Part shown: in pieces, positions 6,575 to 14,272 of the stretch | Position numbering within the stretch: the stretch's first letter is position 1 | How the letters are laid out: each line of letters opens with the position of its first letter | Origin: an uncultured Oscillospiraceae bacterium | GTDB taxonomy: Bacteria; Bacillota; Clostridia; Oscillospirales; Acutalibacteraceae | DNA length: 15,577 bases | NCBI GenBank assembly: GCA_902461995.1 | Contig: CABQAA010000011.1 | Coordinates: forward strand, 1-15,577 | Direction: 5' to 3' | Program-made: the position numbers and the translations under genes | Notes under the pieces: model-generated | The model's database searches: none | Told to the model about the DNA's origin: nothing | Seen by the model: only the letters and a program-made list of their open reading frames with translations

Positions 6575-7825
6575 TTATCGTTTGATCCGCCATTCCCGAT
6601 GGGGGGAAAACAGGCCGAGCTCGTGGTCGTCGATTCCCTGATACTGTTGGAGCAACAGGCGGCCGGCCGCCTCGGCATAGAGAATGCCGTTGTCCCCACA
6701 GCACATGGCATACGCGATCTGGCTGTTCTCGGGCAGGCGGCCGATGACGGGCAGGCGGTCCTTGGTCGTGCCGTCCTTGGCTGCGAACACGTACTCGACC
6801 GTGATGTTGTGGATAGCCGGGAACATATCCCGAAGAATAAAGCCCAGGGAATCGAAGCGCTTTTCAACCGCCGGCGTCATGTCGAGCAGGCCGGCCAGGC
6901 GCCCTTTCTCATCTATATAGGCGCTGTCCAGACCCCCGATGAGTATCCGATTGTCGGCCGTCACGCTCAGATAGAGACGGGGCTCCTCCTCCCGGTGGAT
7001 GACGCAGGGACCCCTCCATCCGGCGAATTCTCCGACCGGCTCGGTCAGGGCCATATAGGTGGTGCGCACCTCGTCAAGCCCGCCACAGTGATGGCTGACA
7101 TCGAGTCCCGTGGCCATCACCACATAGCGGGCCGTCACCGTATGACCGGTACTGCATTCCACCAGGATACTGCCCTCTTCGGTCTGTTCAACGGTTTCCG
7201 CCCCCGTATTTTCAAATATTCGGGCCCCCTTTTGGGCGGCAACGCCGGCCAGTCCGTGTACCATGCGGTAAGGATCGACCTGAGCCGCCGTGTTTTTCGT
7301 GTATACACCCGCTTGGATCGGAAAGGTGAACTGCTCGCTGGCGGAATCGGCATCCAGAAATTCGACCTGCATCCCGTTGTGCAGGCGCAGGGAATATTCG
7401 CGGCGAAGGAGGGCACTACCCGTCTCTTCCGCTGTATACCGCAGGGAATCCATCCGACGGAATCCGCAGTCGTTCTCGAAGGAAGTACAGAGTTTTTCCA
7501 CATTGTCAAGCGATTCGGCGAGCAGATGTGCCGCGGTCATGGCACGTTCCGGCCCGATCTTGTCCGCGAGCTCCGTCAGATTGTCTTCTCCCGACAGGGT
7601 CATCATTCCCGACGATACAGCGGTGCCGCCGTATCCGAGCGGAGAATCGCTAATCAGAACGGTATCGATCCCTGCCTCTGCAAACCGCATGGCTGTCATG
7701 GCGGCGGTGACGCCGCCTCCCACCACGGCCACCTCGCAGTCGATATCCTCGTCAAGCCAGCGGTATTGGGTGGGCGCGGGAGTCAAAGAGGTCCACGCGG
7801 ATGCGTGGACGGTATTTTTAATCAT
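6575..7825 (-). CDS. DAO-family FAD-dependent oxidoreductase
   Basis: A 416-residue flavoprotein of the D-amino-acid oxidase/glycine oxidase superfamily. The FAD-binding Rossmann motif is at residues 32-59 (EVAVVGGGVTAAMTAMRFAE, then acidic-free TVLIS). A mid-region VVMATGLDVSH strand follows, and a C-terminal FAD closure (KDRLPVIGRLPENSQIAYAMCCGDNGILYAEAAGRLL) matches the 'DglP.iG....n.....g.gg.Gi..s...g..l' pattern of the family. Layout is closest to the putative oxidoreductases related to Bacillus YurR and gamma-glutamylputrescine oxidase. No C-terminal Rieske domain is present. The substrate is probably an amine or amino acid but cannot be told from sequence. The ribosome binding site AGAGAGGAAG precedes ATG 7825. 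It stands alone, convergent with dapB and divergent from the MscS gene. Confidence 0.85.
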   Translation of the reverse strand: MIKNTVHASAWTSLTPAPTQYRWLDEDIDCEVAVVGGGVTAAMTAMRFAEAGIDTVLISDSPLGYGGTAVSSGMMTLSGEDNLTELADKIGPERAMTAAHLLAESLDNVEKLCTSFENDCGFRRMDSLRYTAEETGSALLRREYSLRLHNGMQVEFLDADSASEQFTFPIQAGVYTKNTAAQVDPYRMVHGLAGVAAQKGARIFENTGAETVEQTEEGSILVECSTGHTVTARYVVMATGLDVSHHCGGLDEVRTTYMALTEPVGEFAGWRGPCVIHREEEPRLYLSVTADNRILIGGLDSAYIDEKGRLAGLLDMTPAVEKRFDSLGFILRDMFPAIHNITVEYVFAAKDGTTKDRLPVIGRLPENSQIAYAMCCGDNGILYAEAAGRLLLQQYQGIDDHELGLFSPHREWRIKR

Positions 7826-7924
7826 AGACGTTCTTCCTCTCTGCTTTTTTTATAGTGTGCGACGCATCTTTCCAAATTATGTACCGAACTTACCGGTCAT
7901 CCGGGAATTTTCGCCTGTCCGTTG

Positions 7925-7953
7925 TTGCTAAGAGGAAGAAAATACGGTATACT
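7925..7953 (+). promoter_or_regulatory. Probable sigma-A promoter of the MscS-type channel gene
   Basis: TATACT (7948-7953) lies 17 bases after TTGCTA (7925-7930; four of six consensus bases) and 43 bases before the start codon. The minus-strand promoter of the divergent oxidoreductase was not clear to me. Confidence 0.55.
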
Positions 7954-7996
7954 TTTGAATAACGGCGCCAACTCAACCAAGAAAGGATGACAGGAT

Positions 7997-8836
7997 ATGG
8001 ATACATTTATGGAAGCTCTGTCTGCGTTTTGGGCAAAATTTCTCGCCTTCCTTCCCAGTCTGCTATCGGTTGCCATCATCTTGCTGCTCGCTTTTATTGT
8101 GACAAAAGTGGCCGAAGGCCCGATTGCGGCCATGCTCAGGCGAAGCCGGATCGACATCGACGAAGTGGCCGTCAAGTATGTCAACCGCGTCGTCAAAATT
8201 TTGATCTGGTTCATCGCCATTATTATGATTATGGATAAACTCGGGATCCCGGTCGGCAGCCTGCTGACCATGCTGGCCGCCATCGGTGCAGCTGTGGCCC
8301 TGGCCATCAAAGACAATCTCGCCAACCTGGCTTCGGGTGTCGTACTGCTCTTCACCAAGCCGTTTAAAGCCGGGGATTACATCGAAGTGGACAACGCATC
8401 CGGTTCGATCAAAGAAATCGAAATCATGCACACCTATCTGGACACGCCCGGGCACACGCTGGTGGCTATCCCCAACACCAAAATGATGACCGCAACCATC
8501 ATCAACTATTCCAAATACGATACCAGACGGCAGGATCTGTTGTTTTCTATTGGCTACGAAGACGATCTTCTGGAAGCCAAAACGCTGCTGCAGGAACTCG
8601 CCCAGGCGCATCCTCTGGTCTTGAAGGACCCGGCTCCCTGCGTCATGGTCAATGAGCAAGGTTCCTCGGCAGTTGTGCTTCTCCTGCGCGTCTGGTGCCA
8701 AAACAGCGATTACTGGGACCTGCGATACGACCTGATTGAAAAAGTCAAGCTCACCTTTGATCAGAAGGGCATCACGATTCCCTACAATCAACTCGAAGTG
8801 CATCTGCCGGCACCGAACGGCAAAGAAGACGCATAA
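7997..8836 (+). CDS. mscS: MscS-family small-conductance mechanosensitive channel
   Basis: This membrane channel opens under turgor and releases osmolytes during hypo-osmotic shock. The 279-residue protein has three predicted membrane helices (about 18-37, 64-83 and 86-116). The third is the pore-lining helix, rich in Gly/Ala (TMLAAIGAAVALAIKDNLANLASG), and runs into FTKPFKAGDYIEV, the beta-domain entry conserved in MscS. The cytoplasmic part has IPNTKMMTATIINYSKYDTR and IGYEDDLLEAK. Length and helix number match E. coli MscS (286 residues) rather than the larger MscK or YnaI types. AAAGGATG lies upstream of ATG 7997. Monocistronic, convergent with clpC. Confidence 0.93.
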   Translation: MDTFMEALSAFWAKFLAFLPSLLSVAIILLLAFIVTKVAEGPIAAMLRRSRIDIDEVAVKYVNRVVKILIWFIAIIMIMDKLGIPVGSLLTMLAAIGAAVALAIKDNLANLASGVVLLFTKPFKAGDYIEVDNASGSIKEIEIMHTYLDTPGHTLVAIPNTKMMTATIINYSKYDTRRQDLLFSIGYEDDLLEAKTLLQELAQAHPLVLKDPAPCVMVNEQGSSAVVLLLRVWCQNSDYWDLRYDLIEKVKLTFDQKGITIPYNQLEVHLPAPNGKEDA

Positions 8837-8840
8837 GAAA

Positions 8841-8872
8841 ATGCGGACCGCTCTGGAAAGAGCGGTCCGCAT
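8841..8872 (-). terminator. Terminator of the ctsR-mcsA-mcsB-clpC operon
   Basis: The 14-bp perfect arms 8841-8854 and 8859-8872 enclose GGAA. On the minus strand the hairpin is followed by TTTTCTTAT, so it terminates the clpC transcript. On the plus strand no T run follows, so it is a weaker stop for the mscS transcript, which ends five bases before it. Confidence 0.8.
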
Positions 8873-8928
8873 CTGCAATTTATGGAATGCGAATTGGAAA
8901 TGGCGGTTCATACGCCGCTTAGACGGCG

Positions 8929-11400
8929 TCAGCCCTCCGCCGCTTTCGTTTCAAACGTAAAGGTGTTATCCTTCACGTCAACGCATACGGTGTCACCACT
9001 GTGGAATTGGCCTTCCAGCAGCTTTTCAGCCAGAGCGTCTTCGATCTTGGACTGAATTGCCCGCCGGAGCGGCCGGGCACCATAGATCGGATCAAACCCT
9101 TCCTTGGCGATTTCACTCACCGCGTCGTCACCAACTTCCAACATCATCCCCATATCGGCAAGCCGCTTGTCGAGAGAGGCGAGCATCCGACGGGCAATTC
9201 GGCGGATGTCTTCCTCGGAGAGCTGTTGGAACACGATGATGTCGTCCACCCGGTTGAGGAATTCAGGGCGGAAGGTCTTTTTCAGTTCGCCTAAAACATC
9301 TTCGCGGATCTGCTTCTGGTTTTCGGCCGTATCCTTTTGTGTCGCCACACCGAATCCCAGCTTGCGGTGTTCGGTAATCATCCGGGCCCCCACATTGGAG
9401 GTCATGATGATGACGGTGTTTTTGAAATCGACCCGCCGTCCCTGGGCGTCGGTCAGGATGCCGTCTTCCAGGATCTGCAGGAGCATGTTGAACACATCGG
9501 GATGGGCCTTTTCGATCTCATCGAACAGCACGACCGAATAGGGCTTGCGACGAATTTTTTCGGTCAGCTGTCCCCCCTCGTCGTATCCAACGTACCCGGG
9601 CGGTGAGCCAACCAGGCGGGAAACCGTGTGCTTTTCCATATATTCCGACATGTCCAGCCGGATCATGGCGTTTTCATCGCCGAACATAGCCTCAGCCAGC
9701 GCTTTGCAGAGCTCGGTTTTTCCGACACCTGTCGGGCCAAGGAAGATGAAGGAACCGATGGGACGGCGGGGATCCTTGAGCCCGACCCGCCCGCGGCGGA
9801 TGGCCTTGGCCACGGCCGTCACGGCTTCATCCTGCCCGACGATCCGCTCGTGGAGGATATCCTCCATCCGCAGCAGACGCTGCCCTTCGGCCTCAGTGAG
9901 CTGCACCACGGGTACGCCGGTCCAGCTCGATACGATCTCCGCGATGTCGGAAGCCGTCACCTCGCCGGTAATGCCGGCGTTTTTCTCCTGCCACTGGCCC
10001 CGTTCCGCTTCCAGACGGTCGGCAAGGTCTTTCTCCTCATCCCGCAGACGGGCGGCACGCTCGAAATCTTGCTCGTTGACAGCCGATTTTTTCTCTTCGG
10101 ACAGCCGTTTGACTTCTTCCTCCAGCTGTTTCAGATCGGGCGGCGCCGTAAAGGCTTTTAGCCTTACTCTGGATGCTGCTTCGTCCACCAAATCGATCGC
10201 TTTATCGGGCAGATAGCGGTCGGAAATATAGCGGGTGGAGAGGGTGACGGCGGATTCCAGCGCTTCATCGGTGATTTTCACCTTGTGGTGCGCCTCGTAT
10301 TTGTCCCGTAGCCCCCGCAGGATGAGGATCGCTTCCTCCGCCGAAGGTTCCCCAACCGTGACCGGCTGGAACCGCCGCTCCAGCGCGGCATCCTTTTCAA
10401 TATGCTTGCGGTATTCGTCGAGGGTGGTCGCGCCGATCACCTGCAACTCGCCCCGGGCCAAGGACGGCTTTAGAATATTGGCGGCATCCACTGCACCCTC
10501 CGCCGCTCCAGCCCCGATGATGGTGTGGATTTCGTCGATGAAGACGATGATGTTTTTGGAGCGGACCACCTCGTCGATGGCGTTTTTGATCCGTTCTTCA
10601 AAATCGCCGCGGTATTTGGTCCCGGCCACCATGCCGGTCAGGTCGAGCGTCACCACACGTTTGCCGCGCAGCAGCTCGGGGACCTCGTCCGCCGTGATTT
10701 TCTGGGCCAGACCTTCAGCGATAGCGGTCTTGCCGACGCCCGGCTCCCCGATTAAACAGGGATTGTTCTTGGTGCGGCGGGAGAGGATCTGGATGACCCG
10801 CTCGATCTCCTTTCCCCGGCCGATGACGGGGTCGAGCTTTCCCTCCTTGGCCATGGCGGTGAGATCCCGCCCGAACTGGTCGAGTGTCGGCGTTTTACCC
10901 GGCCCTTTGGCGGCCGAGGAAGCCCCGCCCCGGATGCCCTCCGACGCGGTTTGAGCCGGAGATGCTCCGATCGCCTTGGCGATATCCCGCATCAGTTCAT
11001 CCGGCCGGGCACCGAGGGCGGCAATCAAACGGACAGCCACGCTGCTCTCATCCCGGAGAACCGCAATCAGAATGTGCTCGGTCCCCACATAGCCGTGCTG
11101 GAGCACGGCCGCCTCCGCGACGGCCATTTCCATCGCCTTTTTGGCCCGGGGAGTGAAATCCTCCGGGGTAAGGCGGGTGCGCTGTCCGCTCGATTCGCTT
11201 TCCACGATCTTCTGCTGATACTGCACGGCGGTGACACCGCGGCCGCCAAGAACCGACGCGGCGACGCCGGTCCCCTCCTGCAGCAATCCAAGCACAATGT
11301 GTTCGGTTCCGATATAGGTATGCCCGAGTGCCTCGGCCGATTCGATGGCCAGGTTCAGGGCGGTATTGGCTTTTTCGGTAAATCCTTTAAATCGATACAT
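8929..11400 (-). CDS. clpC: AAA+ unfoldase ClpC, ClpP partner
   Basis: An 823-residue Hsp100 protein that unfolds substrates, including arginine-phosphorylated ones, for ClpP. It has the Clp N-domain repeat (about 1-145, with two 'GTEHI' motifs) and AAA-1 with Walker A GEPGVGKT (218-225), Walker B VFIDE (286-290) and ERRF. The middle domain contains a UVR-like segment NEQDFERAARLRDEEKDL (442-459). AAA-2 has Walker A GPTGVGKT (555-562), Walker B VVLFDE (623-628) and TSNVGAR. A KLGFG loop at 680-684 is the LGF tripeptide that docks ClpP, so this is a protease-linked ClpC, not ClpB. The start at 11400 (MYRFKGFTEKAN) is the family start; the frame extends 22 codons upstream without support. It is 40 bases after mcsB and last in the operon. 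Confidence 0.98.
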   Translation of the reverse strand: MYRFKGFTEKANTALNLAIESAEALGHTYIGTEHIVLGLLQEGTGVAASVLGGRGVTAVQYQQKIVESESSGQRTRLTPEDFTPRAKKAMEMAVAEAAVLQHGYVGTEHILIAVLRDESSVAVRLIAALGARPDELMRDIAKAIGASPAQTASEGIRGGASSAAKGPGKTPTLDQFGRDLTAMAKEGKLDPVIGRGKEIERVIQILSRRTKNNPCLIGEPGVGKTAIAEGLAQKITADEVPELLRGKRVVTLDLTGMVAGTKYRGDFEERIKNAIDEVVRSKNIIVFIDEIHTIIGAGAAEGAVDAANILKPSLARGELQVIGATTLDEYRKHIEKDAALERRFQPVTVGEPSAEEAILILRGLRDKYEAHHKVKITDEALESAVTLSTRYISDRYLPDKAIDLVDEAASRVRLKAFTAPPDLKQLEEEVKRLSEEKKSAVNEQDFERAARLRDEEKDLADRLEAERGQWQEKNAGITGEVTASDIAEIVSSWTGVPVVQLTEAEGQRLLRMEDILHERIVGQDEAVTAVAKAIRRGRVGLKDPRRPIGSFIFLGPTGVGKTELCKALAEAMFGDENAMIRLDMSEYMEKHTVSRLVGSPPGYVGYDEGGQLTEKIRRKPYSVVLFDEIEKAHPDVFNMLLQILEDGILTDAQGRRVDFKNTVIIMTSNVGARMITEHRKLGFGVATQKDTAENQKQIREDVLGELKKTFRPEFLNRVDDIIVFQQLSEEDIRRIARRMLASLDKRLADMGMMLEVGDDAVSEIAKEGFDPIYGARPLRRAIQSKIEDALAEKLLEGQFHSGDTVCVDVKDNTFTFETKAAEG

Positions 11401-11440
11401 ATCTTCCCAGCCTTTCTGTATGGAAGTGGATGTATGGTGT

Positions 11441-12454
11441 TTAGTCGGCCAGCCGTTCCCGGACAAGTGCGGCCCGTACGGCGTCCCGTTCGGCCGGTTC
11501 CAGCTCCTCGCCCTTCATCGCCATTACTGTGGCGGGCTGCGCATCTCCTATCAGGCCGCTGATCCGGTCCAGAGACAGGCCTTCGATCACGCCGAGGGAC
11601 ACGCCGACCCGCAGATTGGAAATTAGGGACATGAATTCATCCCCGCGGAGCAAACGGGCGGTGCGCAGAATGCCGAGGGACCGCCAAACCCGGTCCTCAA
11701 AGTGCGGATTCCGGCAGAGATCTTCCCGACCGGCGCGCTCTTCCCGGATGATTTGACCGGCGATCCCTTTAAGGTTTTCGATCGCCGCCGATTCCGATAT
11801 GCCCAGCGTCACCTGGTTGGAGAGTTGATAGATGGAACCTTCCGGCTTGCTGCCCTCGCCATACAGACCCCGGATCGTCAGGCCGAGTTTGGATACCGTG
11901 TTGGCGAGCTGCTGGATCGCGCCGCCCTCCTGAAGGGCCGGGAGATGCAGCATCAGGCTCGCCCGCATACCGGTACCAAGATTAGTCGGGCATTGGGTCA
12001 GATAACCGAGACGGTCGTCAAAGGCAAAATGCAGGCGGCTGTCCAGAGTCGTGTCCAGCTCATCCGCCGTGCGGTAGGCGCTGTCGAGATCCAGCCCCGG
12101 ACACATCACCTGAATCCGCAGGTGATCCTCCTCACCGATCATCAGGCTGACGCTTTCGTCCTCGGACAGGCACAGCACACTCCCCTCCTCCTGACGGGAG
12201 AATTCCGGGCTGATCAGATGACGTTCGACCAGGGAGAGCGCCGTGATATGGGGCAGCGCATGCATGTCTATGACCCGGAACTCGCCTTCGGGCAAAGCCC
12301 CGACAACGGCCTCAGCCGCCTGCCGTTTTTGTTCCGGATTCATACAAGCTGGGAAGGGCATCCGCGCCAGGTTCCGGGCCAGACGCACCCGGGTGCTGAT
12401 GACGACGTCGCCTTCCTGTCCGCTGGCACGATACCATTTATTCTTCTCCGTCAT
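11441..12454 (-). CDS. mcsB: Protein arginine kinase McsB
   Basis: A guanidino-kinase-fold enzyme that phosphorylates arginines on CtsR and misfolded proteins, marking them for ClpC-ClpP. The 337-residue protein (family about 340-360) has the phosphagen-kinase-like motifs ISTRVRLARNLARMPFP (19-35), IGEEDHLRIQ (107-116), QCPTNLGTGMRASLMLHLP (154-172) with the conserved Cys155, RGLYGEGSK (195-203) and IYQLSNQVTLG. The C-terminal part corresponds to the phosphoarginine-responsive region. ATG 12454 is preferred because AAAGGAGGAGAC precedes it; the open frame extends 29 codons upstream within mcsA. It overlaps the end of mcsA by 17 bases, so the two are translationally coupled, which fits the need of McsB for McsA as activator. 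Confidence 0.97.
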   Translation of the reverse strand: MTEKNKWYRASGQEGDVVISTRVRLARNLARMPFPACMNPEQKRQAAEAVVGALPEGEFRVIDMHALPHITALSLVERHLISPEFSRQEEGSVLCLSEDESVSLMIGEEDHLRIQVMCPGLDLDSAYRTADELDTTLDSRLHFAFDDRLGYLTQCPTNLGTGMRASLMLHLPALQEGGAIQQLANTVSKLGLTIRGLYGEGSKPEGSIYQLSNQVTLGISESAAIENLKGIAGQIIREERAGREDLCRNPHFEDRVWRSLGILRTARLLRGDEFMSLISNLRVGVSLGVIEGLSLDRISGLIGDAQPATVMAMKGEELEPAERDAVRAALVRERLAD

Positions 12455-12944
12455 ACTGCGTCTCCTCCTTTTCGAGCGCGCGAATCCGGTCCCGCAGCGC
12501 GGCGCATTCTTCGTACCGCTGACTCGCAATGCACTGGGCAAGCTGCTGCCGAAGAGCGTCCAGTTCCTGCTCCTTCTTCATGCGGGCGCCCGCCCCGGAC
12601 GGTACCTTGCCCGTATGCTTGGCTTTGCCGTGGATGCGCTGTATCGACGGCAGCAGACGGTCATAAAATGTCGTATAGCAGGCCGGACAGCCCGCCTTGC
12701 CCGACTGAGCGATTTCGCTGAAGCTTCGGCCGCAGACCTCACAGCGGACGGTATCCGCTTTTTCTCTGGCTGTCGGCTCGGAAAAGAGAGCGCCCCAAAA
12801 GTCCCCCAGATCGAATCCGTTCCACATGGAGAGTCCTTGCTGCCCCGCGCAATCGGCGCAAAGATGAATTTCGGTGGTCTCCCCATTGATAGTCTTCTTT
12901 AAAAAAGTGGTTGCCGGTTTTTGTCCGCAGTTTTGACACAGCAT
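12438..12944 (-). CDS. mcsA: McsB activator McsA, zinc-finger and UVR protein
   Basis: The 168-residue protein contains two pairs of CxxC zinc sites: C3/C6 with C29/C32, and C68/C71 with C86/C89 (QNCGQKP, CADCAG, CEVCGRSF, CPACY). A C-terminal UVR helix hairpin (about 127-162: LRQQLAQCIASQRYEECAAL) follows, the arrangement of McsA. It binds and activates the kinase McsB and helps control CtsR under heat and metal stress. It lies between ctsR (18-base gap) and mcsB (overlapping), in the standard Firmicutes order. The length is near that of B. subtilis McsA (185 residues). A purine run AAGGGAGGAACAACG precedes the ATG at 12944. Confidence 0.95.
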   Translation of the reverse strand: MLCQNCGQKPATTFLKKTINGETTEIHLCADCAGQQGLSMWNGFDLGDFWGALFSEPTAREKADTVRCEVCGRSFSEIAQSGKAGCPACYTTFYDRLLPSIQRIHGKAKHTGKVPSGAGARMKKEQELDALRQQLAQCIASQRYEECAALRDRIRALEKEETQYDGEE

Positions 12945-12962
12945 CGTTGTTCCTCCCTTGGT

Positions 12963-13421
12963 CTACATATTCAGGGCTGTCAGCATATGTTTCATCATCG
13001 TCGCCCGGAGCCGGTCCCGGCATCCCACCGGAACATCCCGGTAGGCCTGGTCGGACAGAGCGGCACTCATCAGGCCGGCATCCGCCGCCTTGATCCACCG
13101 CTGTCTCACCAGACTGTCCAAAATCGCGGCCGCCGCTGCCGGTACCAATTCCTCTCCAATGGAATTGACCACATGCATGAGCGGCGGACAGCCCGGCGTG
13201 TACCGGACACGGTGAATCCGAATATATCCCCCGCCGCCCCGGCGGCTTTCCACGATATATCCCTGTTCGGGGGTGAAACGAGAGGTCAGGACGTAATTGA
13301 TCTGGCTTGGTACACATCCCAGCTTTTCCGCGAGTTCATTTCGTTGCAATTCCGCCGAACCGTCTTCCGTCTCTTCCATTCTATGAAGAATATAGGCGGC
13401 AATGGCATCGCTTATGCGCAT
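12963..13421 (-). CDS. ctsR: Class III heat-shock repressor CtsR
   Basis: A dimeric winged-helix repressor of clp genes. The 152-residue protein (family about 153) begins MRISDAIAAYIL. It has a helix-turn-helix around 27-48 (QRNELAEKLGCVPSQINYVL), followed by FTPEQGYIVESRRGGGGYIRI. The Gly-rich wing with Arg60/Arg61 is the heat-sensing, DNA-minor-groove loop and the known target of McsB phosphorylation in relatives. The C-terminal helical domain (about 78-152) corresponds to the McsB/ClpC interaction region. AAAGGTGGGG precedes ATG 13421. It heads the ctsR-mcsA-mcsB-clpC operon, whose promoter carries CtsR boxes, so it is autoregulated. Confidence 0.97.
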   Translation of the reverse strand: MRISDAIAAYILHRMEETEDGSAELQRNELAEKLGCVPSQINYVLTSRFTPEQGYIVESRRGGGGYIRIHRVRYTPGCPPLMHVVNSIGEELVPAAAAAILDSLVRQRWIKAADAGLMSAALSDQAYRDVPVGCRDRLRATMMKHMLTALNM

Positions 13422-13451
13422 ATCCCCCCACCTTTCCGTGTTTATGTTTTT

Positions 13452-13480
13452 ATTTTATCCGATAGGTCAGGAAAAGTCAA
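13452..13480 (-). promoter_or_regulatory. Sigma-A promoter of the ctsR operon
   Basis: Read on the minus strand, TTGACT (13475-13480) and TAAAAT (13452-13457) are separated by 17 bases, about 30 bases before ctsR. The -35 element lies inside a CtsR heptad, so bound repressor would block polymerase. Confidence 0.8.
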
Positions 13481-13497
13481 AGTCAAATTTGGTCAAT
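13465..13497 (+). promoter_or_regulatory. Two abutting CtsR operators
   Basis: Compared with the known direct-repeat consensus RGTCAAA-NAN-RGTCAAA, the first box reads GGTCAGG-AAA-AGTCAAA (13465-13481). The second reads AGTCAAA-TTT-GGTCAAT (13481-13497); the boxes share base 13481. Each has one good and one degenerate heptad. The first overlaps the -35 element of ctsR. Confidence 0.8.
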
Positions 13498-13624
13498 TCA
13501 GGCGAATATACCCTTATAGATGGATATTCCCTTAAACAGGCATCCCATAGCGGCCCGGGCCGCCCTCTCACGTTCGTTTTCTTGGAAGAGATACCCCGCC
13601 GATTTTTATCCTTGTACCTCTGTA

Positions 13625-13651
13625 ACCAAACTTCCGGGATGGCATAGTATG
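13625..13651 (+). promoter_or_regulatory. Possible sporulation (sigma-K/E-like) promoter of the microprotein genes
   Basis: AC (13625-13626), a 16-base spacer, then CATAGTATG (13643-13651) matches the sigma-K pattern AC-N16-CATANNNTA except for the last base. No sigma-A pair with proper spacing was found in this gap. Short motifs like this occur by chance, so it is a hint only. Confidence 0.3.
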
Positions 13652-13682
13652 GAATGTACCCATTGAAAGGAGGCGGCAAAGA

Positions 13683-13814
13683 ATGAGTCTGCGGAACATG
13701 TTTTGCGGCGGGAATAGCTGCACTTGGATTCTGTTCGTCATCATTATCCTTTTGATCCTCGATGACGACGATTGTGGCTGTGGTGCCAACAATGGCTGTG
13801 GCTGCGGCTGCTAA
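13683..13814 (+). CDS. Cys/Gly-rich membrane microprotein, copy 1 (43 aa)
   Basis: A tiny protein: a short start MSLRNMFCGGNSCTW, one hydrophobic segment ILFVIIILLIL (16-26), four aspartates (27-30), then a tail of alternating Cys and Gly around ANN, ending GCGCGC. It has seven Cys in 43 residues. AAAGGAGG (13666-13673) sits nine bases before the ATG, and the next gene encodes a clear paralogue, so it is a real gene despite its size. It probably sits in a membrane with the Cys tail exposed, able to bind metal or form disulfides. It loosely resembles small Cys-tailed proteins of unknown function in Clostridia and the YjcZ-type sporulation peptides of Bacillus. Function unknown. Confidence 0.8.
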   Translation: MSLRNMFCGGNSCTWILFVIIILLILDDDDCGCGANNGCGCGC

Positions 13815-13829
13815 AAGGTTCCCCCTTTT
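13813..13829 (+). terminator. Weak hairpin with T run between the microprotein genes
   Basis: AAAAGG (13813-13818) can pair with CCTTTT (13824-13829) around TTCCC, ending in a run of five T. Too weak to be a sure stop; it might reduce read-through or shape mRNA ends between the two genes. Confidence 0.25.
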
Positions 13830-13862
13830 TCAACGAATAGACAAGAAAGGAGAAATCTACTC

Positions 13863-14006
13863 ATGTGCCTGAGAAATTTGTTTGGCGGCGGTGACTGCAC
13901 CTGGCTGCTTTTCATCATCATCCTCGTTCTGTTGTTCTGCAACGACGATAACGGCTGCGGCCGCGAATCCCAGAACAACGGCTGCGGCTGTGGCTGCGGC
14001 TGCTAA
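13863..14006 (+). CDS. Cys/Gly-rich membrane microprotein, copy 2 (47 aa)
   Basis: A paralogue of the gene 48 bases upstream, sharing the plan M-x-LRN-x-F, GG, CTW, hydrophobic segment (LLFIIILVLLF, 15-25), Asp/Asn patch, Asn pair, and Cys-Gly tail. Here MCLRNLFGGGDCTWLLF leads to a C-terminal GCGCGCGC. It has eight Cys in 47 residues, and the linker is longer (GRESQNNG). AAAGGAG (13846-13852) lies ten bases before the ATG. DNA identity is highest in the ends that encode LRN and the NNGCGCG tail, indicating tandem duplication followed by divergence. Probable single-pass membrane protein with a thiol-rich tail; no known function. A good terminator follows. Confidence 0.8.
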   Translation: MCLRNLFGGGDCTWLLFIIILVLLFCNDDNGCGRESQNNGCGCGCGC

Positions 14007-14027
14007 TATCCCCCGTTCCTTTATCCT

Positions 14028-14059
14028 CCGGCCGGTACAGCGTTTGCTGAACCGGCCGG
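14028..14059 (+). terminator. Terminator after the microprotein pair
   Basis: CCGGCCGGT (14028-14036) pairs with ACCGGCCGG (14051-14059), and inside it CAGC pairs with GCTG around a GTTT loop. A T-rich stretch TTCCTTGTTC follows. This separates the microprotein transcript from the PH-domain operon. Confidence 0.75.
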
Positions 14060-14189
14060 TTCCTTGTTCGTATGAATGGTCTCGGCCGGAAATTCCTCGC
14101 ATATACAACAAGTGTAAAACAGCCTCTCCAGACAGGACGCATGGCGCATCTTTCCAAAAATGATAGCCGACTCTTAATCATTTGTCCAA

Positions 14190-14217
14190 TTGACAGCCCT
14201 TCATCGAATGCTATAAT
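14190..14217 (+). promoter_or_regulatory. Sigma-A promoter of the PH-domain/E2-like operon
   Basis: Full-consensus TTGACA (14190-14195) and TATAAT (14212-14217) have a 16-base spacer, 55 bases before the PH-domain start codon. This is one of the strongest-looking promoters in the window. Confidence 0.8.
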
Positions 14218-14272
14218 AAAATTGTGGGTATCTTCACAAATAAACGCCTGCGTCTTGGAAAGGGGCCGGCAA

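Noticed and set aside
6566..7855. 429-codon plus-strand open frame opposite the FAD oxidoreductase
   Set aside because: The minus-strand protein has clear FAD motifs at both ends; this frame is its shadow.
13500..13660. Small open frames between ctsR and the microprotein genes
   Set aside because: None has a ribosome binding site with a sensible protein; the region is better read as regulatory spacer.
13790..14006. GGCTGCGGCTG-type repeats read as a DNA repeat element
   Set aside because: The repetition is explained by Gly-Cys codons in the tails of the two paralogous microproteins.
14072..14272. N-terminal extension of the PH-domain protein
   Set aside because: The extension would cover the consensus promoter at 14190-14217 and has no ribosome binding site; ATG 14273 has one.
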